DNA of 64,000 nt from contig RMBW01000020.1 of NCBI GenBank assembly GCA_004009845.1, positions 310,001 to 374,000 of the forward strand. Reading direction: 5' to 3'. A program made the translations under genes and the position numbers. The DNA comes from Davidsoniella eucalypti (lineage: Eukaryota > Ascomycota > Sordariomycetes > Microascales > Ceratocystidaceae). The notes under the pieces were generated by a model. That model was not told the DNA's origin. It searched no databases and was given only the letters and a program-made list of their open reading frames with translations. Below are positions 19,801 to 31,670 of the stretch, piece by piece (within the stretch, counting starts at the first letter, position 1; every line of letters begins with the position of its first letter).

Positions 19801-22800
19801 GACACTAAGACCAGGGCCCTATGTCAAGCACCGTTCTCTTTTCTTCCTCGCTCGCTTCCCTTGCTTCTCGATATGACCTGACGACCATTTCTGTTTCTTG
19901 TTTACTACTGGCATCTTTGTTTTTCCAAGCTCTATTTCATCCACGACGATTATGACATCTAACTACTCTCTTGCATCAACCATAACTCTCTACAACTATA
20001 CACTCTCCACAGACTGGCCTCGATATTGTCGGTCTAGTGGATACAAGCTCGCTTGGGCCTCGTGCTGGTGCTTGTTTGTCTCCTTTAGGTCCCAACAAAG
20101 TGACTTGTTACAACTCTGCTATGTTGCTCTACTACTAAAATACAAAAACCTCATGATTTGCCACCACTCACTACTATTACCATATAATTACCCCATATTA
20201 GTGTGCCTGTCTGCATGCCCTGCTCAAAAATTCAAGATCAAGGTCATATCAAGTATTATAACCCGAAGCCGTTGTTGGCTGCAGCCCATGTTCGCTAGAA
20301 ATTCATGTGCTTCCCCCTCCCATACGAAGCCATGGTCTGGTTATATCTGACCATTCAGGGAATCGCCTATTCACCTTTTTGTTTATAGCGAGTGACTTAT
20401 TATTGCCTCTATTCAAGGGCAATACGCTGGCCGCGGACAACTTGTGAAACTACAGTGAGCAGCTCGCCCTGGGGCGTGATTCTGATACGTGGGAAAGCCA
20501 CTGTTCTTTGGGTATTCTAATTATATATGCCCTGTAATCGATCGGGGAATACCAAGAGGCTGGCGTGTGTGCTAAGAGTGTTCATTTTTACAGAAAGGTT
20601 ACAGCGATCAACGTCGCAGCAAAGCCACTACAAACTACAAATAGTCGATAGCATAATGATATGCTAACTACTAGAATAGAATCAAGTCGAAGTAAGATTG
20701 GATGGGCAATAGGCCTTAGTATCACTTCTGTATCATGGGCCATGAGGAACGGCCGTCCTGCATGCTTCAGGGTCAAATACTGCTAGCCATGACCGGATCA
20801 GAGAGATTGTTTTCTCGACTATAGTCGTGACGAGAGACAGGACATGTGTCGAGAAACTGTTACTACTTTCTTTTCAACTTCAACATGGTAGTAACAGTAA
20901 GAACAGTTTGGTTGCTACGTATAAGTGCATGTTAATCCAACAAGGGGGGGTTGACCCTTCATGGTTCAATCTATATTCTTGCTTTTTTTTCCTGCAGAAA
21001 ACAGAAGAAGCTACAAAAGATTCCAATAAAGCAAGAATACCTAAGAAGAAAAACCACTAGACTGACCGGAAATTTGGAAAGTAACGGTGGGGGAAGGGAA
21101 GAGAATTAGGACAGAACAAGCTAAGCGGATTTCAGTGGTTTCCTCTCTAGTTTTTGATTGCTCACAAGGCCATTGTTACAAGCTTTGTTTTCTGTTTGAT
21201 AGCTTTTCTAGTAGGGGGGAAAAAGAAGGAAAAAAGAAGGAAAAACAAGACTAACAATTCAAAAGACCCTGTTATTTTTGCTAGTTCTCAGAGTCTAGAC
21301 TAGACAACTACGTGGATTTTGGATTGTGTCGGTGAGGAAGAAGCGAGGCGAAGAAAATATAAACAAACTAGACTATCATCGTATAACTAGCCAAATCTGG
21401 CTAATCTATGTATAATAGTGCTGGATCTTGACAAGACGCATTTCTATTCCTTCCTTGTTTCTTTCTAGCGGATATGCAGGCCAAGCCTGGCCACATGTTG
21501 CTTCCATGTCATGATCTTCTTCTTCTGCTTCTTTTCCTTCTTTTCTTCCTCGTTTTGCAGGTAAGCAAGTAAAAAAAAGAAAAAGAAAAAGAAAAAGAAA
21601 AAGAAAAAGGAGATGGCCTTCATAAAGCTAATGTTCCCAGTTAGTAGGCTTCATCTTACAGGCTGTTGTCATGCAACGCACGCACTTCTTTTCCCCCGAT
21701 ACCATGGACACAGCAACCTTCTAGCCACTAGAAAAGGTCTGTGGCCTGGCTAATGGCAGGGCCCTCATAGAGAAATCATAGAGAGAAAAAAGAAGACTGG
21801 CTAAGCTGCGTTGCTCACTACAACCTTTGACAGGACAACAGGGTCACGATGTTCTGCTATGTAACTTATAATCATGAAACTATGATGCGAGTCTTGTTAG
21901 TCGCCAGTCATAGACGTGCTTTTTTAGCTGCATGTAGGAAGGGGGGCAAAGGGAGAATGCAAGCACAGAAGAAAAAGAAAAAGAAAAAGAAAACAGTACT
22001 ACTTTATGATACATCACCTCCGGAACTTTTCTGGTCCGAGTTTATGATAGCTCGACTTGCTCTGGTTTTCTATTTCTAAAGCTATTATCTGCCGCCTTTT
22101 GTGTCTGCCATTTTGTTGGGCGTTTCGTACAAGCCGAAGAGCAACGTTTCCATCTTCTAAACAATACTACATTATATCTATGTATATCATTGGCCGCTGT
22201 AACCGTGCCTTGTCAGGGCCTTGCACATGTTTCTATATGTAATTCTGATTCTAGCTGGTGTTAATAGTTAGAGCATGTTGTTCTTTAAAGTGGCTTTTCT
22301 TGCTTGGCCAAGTTCAGCTCTAGTTACAGCACCTATATTGTACACTGCTTTTCTTTGTCTGTCTGTCTGCCTGCACTCTTTATTCCCTCTTTCATACTGA
22401 GGGCTCCTGGCACACCCTAAGCTTGACCTATGATCGACTGGCCAAAGCACTTTTTCCCTGCCCACCAACCGATCTTCGGGACCGAGCGCGTGCCGTATAT
22501 ATACCTTTTGTAGCAACTTGATTTGTTATTCTCTCTGGAAGCTCCTACCATGACAAAGAAAACGAAATAAAAACTAGCAATGCAAAGTCACATGCCTCAG
22601 GTTTGTGACCGGAGTTTCTATATGCGGGGACTGCATCGCCCACTGTCAATGTCAGAGCCAGCCCTTTCTAGTACACGATTCTTAAACCGTGCCCTTTGGA
22701 TGCGAAGCGCCTCTTTCTTGGCGTTTACACTTTCTCTCCTCTTTGAAGCTATCAAGGAGCACAATGGCAATATTCCGCCTTGCCGTTGACACGAGATGTC

Positions 22801-23432
22801 GTCGTCTACAGTCAGAGCTTCTTTTTGCAAGCCTGTCTCTGTTGTTCTTATTTTCCTTGGTTCCTCATATTAAAATCGATTTTCTTGTCAAGGGGATTGC
22901 CCGGAAGCTGCTTCCAGCATTGAATAGGAATGTCAAAGCGTATCAGACTGTTCGCTTATTGAGTTTCAATATCAACAAATTGTGTTGGTGAGCCTCTGTT
23001 GGCAATGGCTCTCGATTGTTTGGTAGCTAGAATGAGCCTCTCTTTTTTTTTTCAAAGCCTCTCCATCTTTGCCACATATCTGTATACTTACATGTACTTG
23101 ATGGGTGGGTGACATTCTCAAAATTTATACGACGTTGATCGTCGCTCGAAGCGAGCCTCGTCTGCCGGACATGTCATGAGTTGGTTGGGTTGGACAAGAG
23201 TGATCGACCCTTACTTGTAACCCTGATATGTAACCCTGTTTCTCAAGTGCCAACCCCACTTTACCGATGGCCCCTTCGTGACCCTAAATGGTACTGAAAT
23301 GAACGTGTAACTTGAACTTCACAAAAGTACGAACCTCTCCGTCACCACACTTACATTATATCAAGATAAGGATATATATATTTTTTGCTAATAAGTTACG
23401 TCTAAGATTTATATTTTGGAAGATAGTACCAC
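19801..23432. other. gene-poor AT/pyrimidine-rich region, 3.6 kb
   Basis: No coding region was supported. The longest open frames (19898-20350, 22689-22991) show no recognisable motif and fall in T/C-rich DNA. It contains two (AAAAAG)n tracts (21571-21609, 21970-21993). The right end is the promoter of EED. It is the longest gene-free stretch in the window. A long non-coding RNA cannot be excluded. Confidence 0.5.
21571..21609. repeat. (AAAAAG)n microsatellite
   Basis: About six A-rich hexamer units. A shorter tract of the same unit occurs 360 bases further on at 21970-21993. Confidence 0.9.
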
Positions 23433-25580
23433 ATGTCAGAATCTGTATTGAGTTGCGCAAAATCGGTGCTAGGATGGCCTCAGCTATTGGCTTGTTTCTC
23501 TCTTGAGGTACTCTTAAACAACAACAACAACAGCAACACAGCAACTATATTCTGACATATTGTAGAATGATACGCCATGGCCAAATCGCATACAGAAGCA
23601 TCCAAAGATTGGTACTGCCCTGGAACGCAGCTTGCAAAGGGCGTTCTCACAAACAGATTCAGGTTCAACCCCTTTAAATTTTGATATAAACAAATGTAAT
23701 GCTAATAATGTATGCTAGAGATGTTCGATGTCCAGTTTTGTCCGTTTGTGCCTCCTGACGAGCCGCCCATATTCGCGCTTCTCACCACAACAAACGTATG
23801 AAATTACCACATGGTAGTACTATGTATCTTATAATATGGACTGATACCTGTGATACTAGATCGTGATCGGCAAGATTCAGCCAACAAACAACAACGAGCC
23901 GCCGTATCAAATTCTCAGGGTTATTACAGATGATGATGTACGTTTGCCAGCTTGGTATATCAACGATAATATCGGTCTAACATTATATAGCCCGGAGCTA
24001 CCAACTGTTGCTGTACTTGGGCCCGTGACGAAGATGATGATGTTGTCATTTGCGTAGCTGGCACAAACGCTGTCATCAAAATCTTCACCGTCGGGGGCAT
24101 CGCAGTGAGAGTAGGTCCTGGATTCTTTCCTTACGTGTTTATAAGTAGCTAACCGGCATTATATACTTAGACTCTGGCAGGACACGGAGGCGTAAGTCGG
24201 TTTCAAGTTACTCGACATGATCATCAACGGACACTGACAGTGGCTGTAGGAAATCAACGATCTTCGAACATCTCCAAAAGATCCGCATATTATAGCTTCA
24301 GCATCTAAAGATGTTACAATTCGTCTATGGAGTCTCAATACCGCTTTCATCAAAGCGCCATGCGTCGCAATCTTTGGCGGAGACACACATTGTGACGATC
24401 TTCTTACTATAGTTTGTGCAATCATGCTCCTTTAAGACCTTGCTTATCGAGTGACTAACACAATCCTAGGCGTTTCACAAGACTGGCAACTGGATCTTGT
24501 CAGCAGGTGAAGATCTCGTGATAGCTTTAGTGAGTATCTGCGGTATTATGCTCAAGTGATATCGTCAGCTAAATATATGTCTTTTTTTTTCACCAGTGGG
24601 CTGTCCCAAATATAACAGCCGAGCTAAAAGGACCGCCAAAACAAGTTCTAGCACCACAGTTTGCAACATCTGAAATCCACAATGCCATTGTAGACTGGTG
24701 AGATCTTCCCATTCATTATACGGTCTTTCTAACCTCTACTGACACTAAACCCGTTAGTGTATGTTTCTGGGGTGATCTAATCATCTCCCGTGACTGCTAC
24801 TCTGGCGGCCAGATTGTTATCTGGAGTATCGAAGGCTTCGACTCCTCGAGTGTGCTTCCGCCTCCCGAAGCCATCGCGCCGTTTTCCCACGATGTCAACT
24901 GTTTCACGCGATCTGCCTTTGCCCCTTCAAGCCACAACAATGTCGGGCCTTTTCTATGGCGTCGACTGATGCGTCTAGCCACACCAACTAGCGGCACACA
25001 GTTCTTCATGCGCTTCTCAGTGTTTTCTGACGGTCCTTCTGATGGCATACTAGGCTTCTGTGATGCGAATAGTCAAGTGAACTTCTGGAATCTACGCCAC
25101 GTACAAGAATACTTTTTGTTCTACTACGCTTTGCAGGAGGTCGTACAGGCACAGGGTCAAGAAGATCTTGATGAACAAGCCCAGACACCAGGCTCAAAAC
25201 TTCCACTACCACCGACTCTACAGAAACCAAAGTGGCTCCGAGAAGTTGAAGATCCAACAGGCTCATCTTCCAGCCACAGTAAGGCAAATCGGAAGAAGGA
25301 AAAGCCTTCACCAGAGGCATTTGTCGGCCTTAACGAGGACCGCTTGGCCTTGCTTGAGCGTTTCTATTCGAGAGAAACAGCCATGCTGTGGGAAAGCATG
25401 TATGATATATCGAACAGCAATCGGCCTCTTCGACCTCACCACCAAGTCGTCGTCGAGGGTCGCGCGCATGTTGGCAGGCAAGTGGCATGGAGCCCGCTAG
25501 GAGATTGGTGTATAGTCTCCATGAGTCGGAACACGGCGTGTTTCTTGCAACGCAAGTCAGTTGCGCCAGGGGAATACTAA
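23433..25580 (+). CDS. eed: Polycomb PRC2 subunit EED (ESC), WD40 protein, 10 exons
   Basis: Exons 23433-23507, 23566-23662, 23719-23795, 23860-23937, 23991-24110, 24171-24191, 24250-24411, 24470-24529, 24597-24697 and 24758-25580 give 537 aa with all phases matching. The joined protein follows the EED beta-propeller: MFDVQFCPFVPP; then DDDVVICVAGTNAVIKIF; then LAGHGGEINDLRTSPKDPHI (across micro-exon 6); then SASKDVTIRLWSLNT; then VAIFGGDTHCDDLL; then ILSAGEDLVIALW; then the IVDCVCFWGDLIIS block; and finally GRQVAWSPLGDWCIVS. EED binds H3K27me3 and activates the Ezh2/KMT6 methyltransferase in the nucleus. An insert of about 110 hydrophilic residues lies between the last two blades. Exons 1-2 are less certain (weak donor GTTCAA). 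The 3' end is 74 bases from the convergent Rrn11 gene. Confidence 0.88.
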
Positions 25581-25654
25581 AGAGTCTACTAGAGCCAGAA
25601 TGTTGTAGTGCTAAGGGTATCATGTTTATTTCTACGTTATGTCTCGTCTTTGAT

Positions 25655-27277
25655 CTATGTTTCTCCATTATCGGAATCTGATCTGCTAGCTTGGCCAGAA
25701 GCTGATCGGCTGCGTATTGGTAGAAAGCCCGTCGATATATTTGAATCTTCTTCTTGGTAGACCTCCTCGGCATCTTCAGGCTCATCTTCATCCTCCTCCT
25801 GAATTATGGTGCTCTTAATAGAATCTCCGTCATTGTCGTCAGTATCCCCACTTTCAAACTCTTCTCCAATCCTGAGATCCCGCCGAATCTTCTCGTCCAC
25901 GTGAACATTTCTCTGCATAGCCTTTGACAGCGCTTCTGACGCCAATTTCCGCAGCTGTCTCCTTTCCAGCTTTGCCTGTGCCCTTACATCTCGGGTAACG
26001 TCTGAAGCAGACCTGGAAGGCACAGCAACGTCAGCAGCAAAAAGTAGAGCCATAGCATATGTGTGGTTGATTTTGCCGTCACGTGAATATGGCAGACGCT
26101 CAACTAACTCATGAACGGGTTCTAGGACCTGGGATATTCCAGAAAACGTCTTGCGGCGTAGTGTCTCGATCTGGGCGTTTCTACGGCGTTTGGCTTGATG
26201 TCTCATATGGCGTGCTTCAGCATCAGCGCCACTTTCTTCTAGAGAGGCAATTTGATTTTGCTCGAGAGCTTGAGCAGCACATATGTCTTCGTAGGCTAAA
26301 ACATGTTCGATGTATGCATCGTATACTTCACAGCTAAGCAATGCCAGCCAGAACTCCTTGGCCGAGATACTCTGCGAAAGACTTATCTTCCACGGATGCT
26401 GCAGGATCAGATGTTGGAAGAACTCACGCACACGCGGCATATTCCGCGTATCTCCCCATCTCCTTCTCCTCCTTCGCCCTTCATCGGTCTCTGGATAAGG
26501 CGTCTGTGTCGCTGTGTTAGAGTCTCCGTGTGGTCCCATCGCCGGTGTTTCGCCCGAGCGCATCAGGAGCTCGGCGCCGATGGCCCATAGATTGTACTTG
26601 CGAAGGTCCATCTTCGCTGTAGTGTCCTGCGCTTGTGGCAGCCTTAGCACGGCCGCATAGATTTGTGATGCGCGAGCAACGTCACCACGATCCAAGAGCA
26701 GATTAATCGCGTCTAGCATAGGATCTAGGAACCGCCTGATTTCCGCTTCTGGCTCATGGTTTGGCTGTTGTTGGGTTTCATGCTGTGGTGTGATACCTCG
26801 GCTTCTACTTCGACTACGGCTTCGGCTCCGGCTTCGGCTCCGGCTTCGGCTTCTACTTCGTATTGTTTTCTTAGTGTTGACTCTCTCGTCGTCTGTAGTC
26901 GCATCTGGAAGCTCCTGGGGATCCGAGTTCATGTCTGTATCCACGTCCGTGCTGCCATGTCCTACAACGGCGATATCATTCTCGACGTCCGTCTTCTTCC
27001 GTGGCTGCTGCCGCCGCTTCTCCGGTAGTCGTTTGTGTGGGAACAGAGGGTACTTCTTAGACGGCAGTTGCGCAGAATCTGGAAGTCCCGCAAGACGCAT
27101 CTGCATTAATGTGTCTTCAGAGTGCGAAAGAGGATTGATGCTGTGTGCGAAATATTTCCTTGCGCCAGCCAGCGTAGAGCTAGAAGCGAGGTCATGATCA
27201 TCTTCTTCATCAGGCTCGGCCCGTCGTTTGCGCGAATGTTTGTTTTGTGCCCATTCTGGTGCTACTATGAAAGACAT
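25655..27277 (-). CDS. RRN11: probable RNA polymerase I core factor subunit Rrn11
   Basis: Single-exon gene of 540 aa. The start region (MSFIVAPEWAQ) is followed by a basic stretch, then the motif HSINPLSHSEDTLMQMRLAGL and FPHKRLPEKR, which I associate with fungal Rrn11. An Arg-Ser dipeptide run follows. Then comes an alpha-helical TPR-like region (LLDRGDVARASQIYAAVLRL, DLRKYNLWAIGAELLM), also as in Rrn11. The C-terminal third is acidic with low complexity. Rrn11 is part of the core factor with Rrn6 and Rrn7 that loads Pol I at the rDNA promoter in the nucleolus. The RS run is unusual for this family. Identification rests on remembered family patterns, so it is moderate. Confidence 0.6.
   Translation of the reverse strand: MSFIVAPEWAQNKHSRKRRAEPDEEDDHDLASSSTLAGARKYFAHSINPLSHSEDTLMQMRLAGLPDSAQLPSKKYPLFPHKRLPEKRRQQPRKKTDVENDIAVVGHGSTDVDTDMNSDPQELPDATTDDERVNTKKTIRSRSRSRSRSRSRSRSRSRSRGITPQHETQQQPNHEPEAEIRRFLDPMLDAINLLLDRGDVARASQIYAAVLRLPQAQDTTAKMDLRKYNLWAIGAELLMRSGETPAMGPHGDSNTATQTPYPETDEGRRRRRRWGDTRNMPRVREFFQHLILQHPWKISLSQSISAKEFWLALLSCEVYDAYIEHVLAYEDICAAQALEQNQIASLEESGADAEARHMRHQAKRRRNAQIETLRRKTFSGISQVLEPVHELVERLPYSRDGKINHTYAMALLFAADVAVPSRSASDVTRDVRAQAKLERRQLRKLASEALSKAMQRNVHVDEKIRRDLRIGEEFESGDTDDNDGDSIKSTIIQEEDEDEPEDAEEVYQEEDSNISTGFLPIRSRSASGQASRSDSDNGET
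26806..26868. repeat. coding repeat for Arg-Ser dipeptides
   Basis: Imperfect hexamers (CGGCTC/CGGCTT on this strand) inside the Rrn11 gene encode about eleven Arg-Ser pairs on the minus strand. Confidence 0.8.
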
Positions 27278-28073
27278 TATGAATATGATATTAACAGCAT
27301 TGAGTAGATAAAAGTAGAATATGTAGTTAGAGGTAGAATGAAACTTTGTTGAGTACTCTTATAAAAATCATATGAGACTATGAAAATTAAAGTGGAATGT
27401 ATATTAGGGTGTATTCAATTCAATTAGGGTTACCAATACCTTGATACACTGTGGGCTGTGTACAATTACAAAAGTCATGGTTGGTTCATGAGTCTGTAGA
27501 ATTTGTCAATTTTCAGAGTAAAAGGAGAGTGTGATCCGATATAGTTTGACTGCATCAATGTAATTTGCAAAACTATGTGATCGGCAATTGCGTAGCCAAC
27601 ACGACACACAAGCACCTGATCGTCTACAGTGTATACAGCCGCATTACAAACGGCCATACACTAGTACGAAGGCAACAAACAAAGATAAATAGATTGCATT
27701 GTTTATTTATTGGAGCATGATAGCATGGGAGGGAGGGAAAAAGAAAAGAATAGTGAAGCTAAATTAAAATAATCTCACTGTCTATCTAATTGTGGCCGGG
27801 ACCACAAGTCGAGAGAGGGCATAGCATTGATGATACGACATATAGCATGCAGTATGCACTAGGAAGGGGGGGGGGGGATCACGAATGAAAGGCCATGAAA
27901 TCTGCAAGGGAAGAACAAATAGATGGCATAGAAAAGAAGGGACGTAAGGGTATGAAGGCCAGGGTAGATGGTAGTGGTAAAATGTTGTTTCGACAGATAA
28001 TATGAGTAGATATCAACAAGACTTAAAACTCAAAATGAAGAGCCGTCTGTCTGGCTATACTAGCGTACGCAAC
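27278..28073. other. intergenic region (Rrn11 promoter, BAR gene 3' end)
   Basis: AT-rich, 796 bases, no supported gene. A run of twelve G lies at 27866-27877. Confidence 0.5.
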
Positions 28074-29612
28074 TTACGCAGCGTTCTCACGACTCTCACG
28101 GTAGCTCGCCTAATCACGGGTTATCAGTAAATCATGGACTTGAAGACATGGACGGAATCATAACCTTTGCCGCTCCCGTATTAGATAGGATAGGTTAGGA
28201 CACGGCAAGATAAACAAGTCACTATTGTGCTAGAGGACTGCTTATAGCGCCGAGAATTTCGAAGAGTTACTAACCTCCTGTTCAACCTGCAGGCCCTCGA
28301 TAACAGGAGCCAGCTCGCTGAGAATCTCGTAGGCCTTCTTGTGGTAGTCCATCTGTGCGGCAATCAGCTCAGAAAGGTTGCGCAGAGGCTCGGGGGTATC
28401 AAGAACCTATATCAGGGCTTGGTTAGTACATTGAGTCCCTCAAGTAGCAAATAAGAGAAAGTTTGGATGAAAAAAAACGTACGTTCTTCATGACACTGAC
28501 AGCTTCCTCAGTCTGGGTAACAAACTCGTCCTCGGCCTTCTCGATTTCCTCCTGGGCTTCGGGACTGAGTTCGTGCTCATCAACCTGCTCACGGGCAGCA
28601 CCGCTGACATTGGGTAGCTTCCAGGTGGCACCGGTGACGCGAGCCTTGACAGCGTCCAAAGATAACCGCGAGTTCTCGACATTCTTGCGAGCCCGCATAG
28701 CGAACTTGAGGTTGGTGTTCAGCGTGGTGTTCCAGCCGACAAGGAAGTGGCTCTGGACCTGGGTGTCCTGAGCAAGGCGAGCCTCGCCGAGACGCTCCAT
28801 AGATAGCGCATACTTCTCAAGAGCAGTGGCCAACGGGTCTTCTCCGGCGCCGGTGTGTTGCTGGTGTAGAAGTTGGCTGCTAGTAAGCGAGGCGCGTGCA
28901 ATGGCGTGGCTGAAAGTCTTGGGCTGCGGCTTGGCCGACGGCGGCGCGACGAGAGCTGCCTGGGCTTCGGCGGGCGACGTGGCAGACGATAGCAGAGTGA
29001 CCTTTTCACTGACGGTGCGTCCAAGGTCCTGGAAGGTCTCTTTCAAGTTGGGGGGGTAGTCGTAGGTCTCAGTAGAGTACTGGGAACTGTTTTATTAGTT
29101 AGCTAGTGTTCTGAGGGGTTGTACATATAAGTAGATGGCATATCCCCCGGCCGGATACGGAATACGGGTATGATACGGAAGCGAGAGACCTACGTCACAG
29201 CCAGCATCTTCTGGTGAACCTGCTTCAGGGCATCGACACGCTTCTCCAGATCGATGTAATCGGGAGGCAGCTGAGTCTAGAGGGCAAGTAAAAAGAAGGG
29301 AGTTAGCAACCATCTTGAAGTAATCGTTGTGTGCTGCTATCGCAAGCATCGTCAATGTCAGAGCTCGGAGCGTGCGTACCTTGTCCTCGGCCTGGCCAAG
29401 CTGCTCCTTGGTGTACTGGAAGGTACGGGAAGCGAAGGGGGTAATCTGTGCCCCGAAGGACCTGTGATAGTGAGACCATGGTTAGTTGGTAAGCCAGAAG
29501 GAAGAGCGAACGACCTAGCGTCTAAGCTAGAGAATCTACATCGTCAACCGGATCCAGAGAGGCAACAATGGACATACGAGAAGGTCTGGCCCAAGTTCTT
29601 GAAGTTGTCCAT
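28074..29612 (-). CDS. BAR-domain membrane-remodelling protein (Gvp36-like), 6 exons
   Basis: Exons 29612-29578, 29461-29380, 29276-29194, 29086-28483, 28406-28275 and 28109-28074 give 323 aa in frame. The protein begins MDNFKNLGQTFS and contains FASRTFQYTKEQLGQAEDK and LPPDYIDLEKRVDALKQVHQ. It then reads YSTETYDYPPNLKETFQDLG and a long helical coiled-coil core typical of the fungal BAR family (Gvp36 type). It ends with EASYRESRENAA. BAR dimers sense or bend membranes; yeast Gvp36 acts at the Golgi and in endocytosis. The length (about 320) suits Gvp36 without an SH3 domain, unlike Rvs167. It diverges from the complex I gene over an 0.8-kb promoter region. Confidence 0.85.
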
Positions 29613-30406
29613 GACTGAGAACAGGTCGGAAAGCTTTAAGCTAAAGTGTAGAGCTAAGGAAGATGAATACGGTGAGTAGATGATCCTTTCTCGGTAAAAC
29701 GAAGAGAAATGAGGAAAAAAATAAAGCTGCCGGAGCACAAAGGTGACAATGATGATGCAGGTCACGATATCAAATAGTCAAATAAAGAAATAAAGCACAA
29801 GGCGGCAGCTTGTGATTGCGATTGTCTCGAAACAGAGCAGGAACGACGTGCAGTGCAGTCGTCAGCCAGCAAAGCTAGCTTTGAAGGCAGCTGCCATTAG
29901 CTCGTTTTGCTCTCTTTTCTTCCTCGTTTAGTGCCTTTTTTTCGTCTAGGCCGCCGTCTATAGACCCCGGTATGAAGCTCGTACAGCGGCCCTGCAGACA
30001 TATTTACAGGGGCCTTCCGGGCTGTGCAGTGCCTGAACCGAGAATGGAGGGGGGCTGCTTTTCTGAAAACACGCTACCTGGCTTGTCAACCCCACCCTGA
30101 TGGGTGGGGCAAGCTTGTGACTGTTATACATCACATGACGCGACACGTGACCAGAGCACAGAGGACAGGGATCCAATTGTAGAGATTGAATTAGCAAGGT
30201 TGAACAAAGTGGACGCCGGAGGAAGCTCTTCACTACGTCCAGCCTTAGTCCAAGCCGCTAGCTCTACAAGTAGCTCGTCCTCCGATTGAACGAACCCAAC
30301 ATATACGGCCCGCCTATTGCCTTATTCCGGGTCCCATATTCGAACATCGAGTTTCCGTGGATCGGCGACCAATTGCAAATCACAAAATACACATAACCTA
30401 AACACC
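29613..30406. promoter_or_regulatory. divergent promoter region of BAR gene and complex I subunit
   Basis: 794 bases without a gene. It contains a CACGTG (30144-30149), 258 bases before the complex I ATG, and a pair of GGGTGGGG/CCCCACCC-type boxes near 30089-30108. Confidence 0.5.
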
Positions 30407-31238
30407 ATGCGTCCAGCAGCCCGTCTACTTGCGCGTTATCTCGAGCCCGGCACCCAGACCGGCCTGACCGGCCTTTGGACCCACTCCACGCCTCGCTCCA
30501 CGCTGCTGTTCCTCTACCACCGCACGCTAGAGCGGCTGGGCGCTCTCCCCGCATCCTCACTGTATCGCCAGTCCGTCGAGTCTGTGACCAAGCACCGCCT
30601 GGCCCTCGTCGAGGCTCAGACGCCGCCAGGCTACGCCGAGTGGCTTGCGCGCACGCAGAAACTACTGGAGGCATACCCCGAGCAATTCCGCATGGCTTCG
30701 GGTAGACCTGACGGAAGCGACACCCACTCCGTCAAACTGGGCGATAAGTTCTTCGTCTTGGCTAAGGTACGCCCCGAGGCGGATATCCGTGTCGAGGAGT
30801 GGGATGGTGAGGTGCGTGAGGATGTTGCCCTCGAGGGTCTGCGTACCCCCGAAGAGAGAGAGGACCAGATTGTTGTTGCGCCGTGGAAGCCGCTGGATAA
30901 GCAGACCACCAACCTGAGCTGGGAGCCAGAACCGCTCCTAACTGCCGAACAGTAAGCCATACGCCAAGATTACGTGTTAGACTTGACCATACTAAGCTTC
31001 TTTCTAGAGTTGCCGAGCTGGAGGATAAGATCAATGCAGGCCTCATCGAGGAGGTCATCCAGGTGGCCGAGGGTGAACTCATGGCCATCGACGTCATGGA
31101 GCAGGCCAAGGTGTAAGATCATTTCCTATATATTCCTCCATCTCTCCATGTATGCAATCTTACTAACATTTTTACAGCTGGGAGGGCCTTGAAGAGGAGC
31201 CAGTTGAGGGTCAATGGACCTACTTCGAACGCAAGTAA
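30407..31238 (+). CDS. NADH:ubiquinone oxidoreductase 29.9-kDa-type subunit (NDUFA5/B13), 3 exons
   Basis: Exons 30407-30951, 31008-31112 and 31178-31238 give 236 aa. The N-terminus (MRPAARLLARYLEPGTQTGL) is basic and lacks acidic residues up to YLE, as in mitochondrial imports. Then come the conserved LTGLWTHSTPRSTL and the B13 core LYRQSVESVTKHRLALVE. The helical C-terminus includes VAELEDKINAGLIEEVIQVA and WEGLEEEPVEGQWTYFERK. It is an accessory subunit of the peripheral arm of respiratory complex I. Fungal versions are longer than the mammalian one (about 115 aa), as here. Presence implies an intact complex I, unlike Saccharomyces. Confidence 0.92.
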
Positions 31239-31670
31239 TCAGATGAGCTGGTCACCTTGCAATAGGTCTGCTGCGCCATTTTGTACATTACCTTGTACGT
31301 TATATATGAGGACGCAGAATCGACACAGGAAAGAAATGCAGATACAGACAAACAGATAGTACCGATCCGTGAGCAACTCTGCATTGCTGCAAGTTGTCTA
31401 ACAGTTGGGCCACAATACAGCCAATAAATAATAGTTAGGTCTTTTCAAGAAGGCCATGTAAATATACGATTTGCTTTTTTCATCAACAGTTCCGTTTATA
31501 TAATGTTCTAACTCCTTGAATTGTATCCCTTTTTTTGTTTAACCATGCAATTAATGCTATCCCCCAAACTCCAAACAATCTAAGCAAACATAACAATACT
31601 CATATGTATCAATACTCTAAATCACCAATACGCCTCACAAATTAAACACGTCTCCATATAGCCACCACAC
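31239..31670. other. 3' intergenic region between convergent genes
   Basis: 432 AT-rich bases between the complex I and acetylglutamate synthase stops. Only 3' ends are expected; nothing else seen. Confidence 0.5.
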
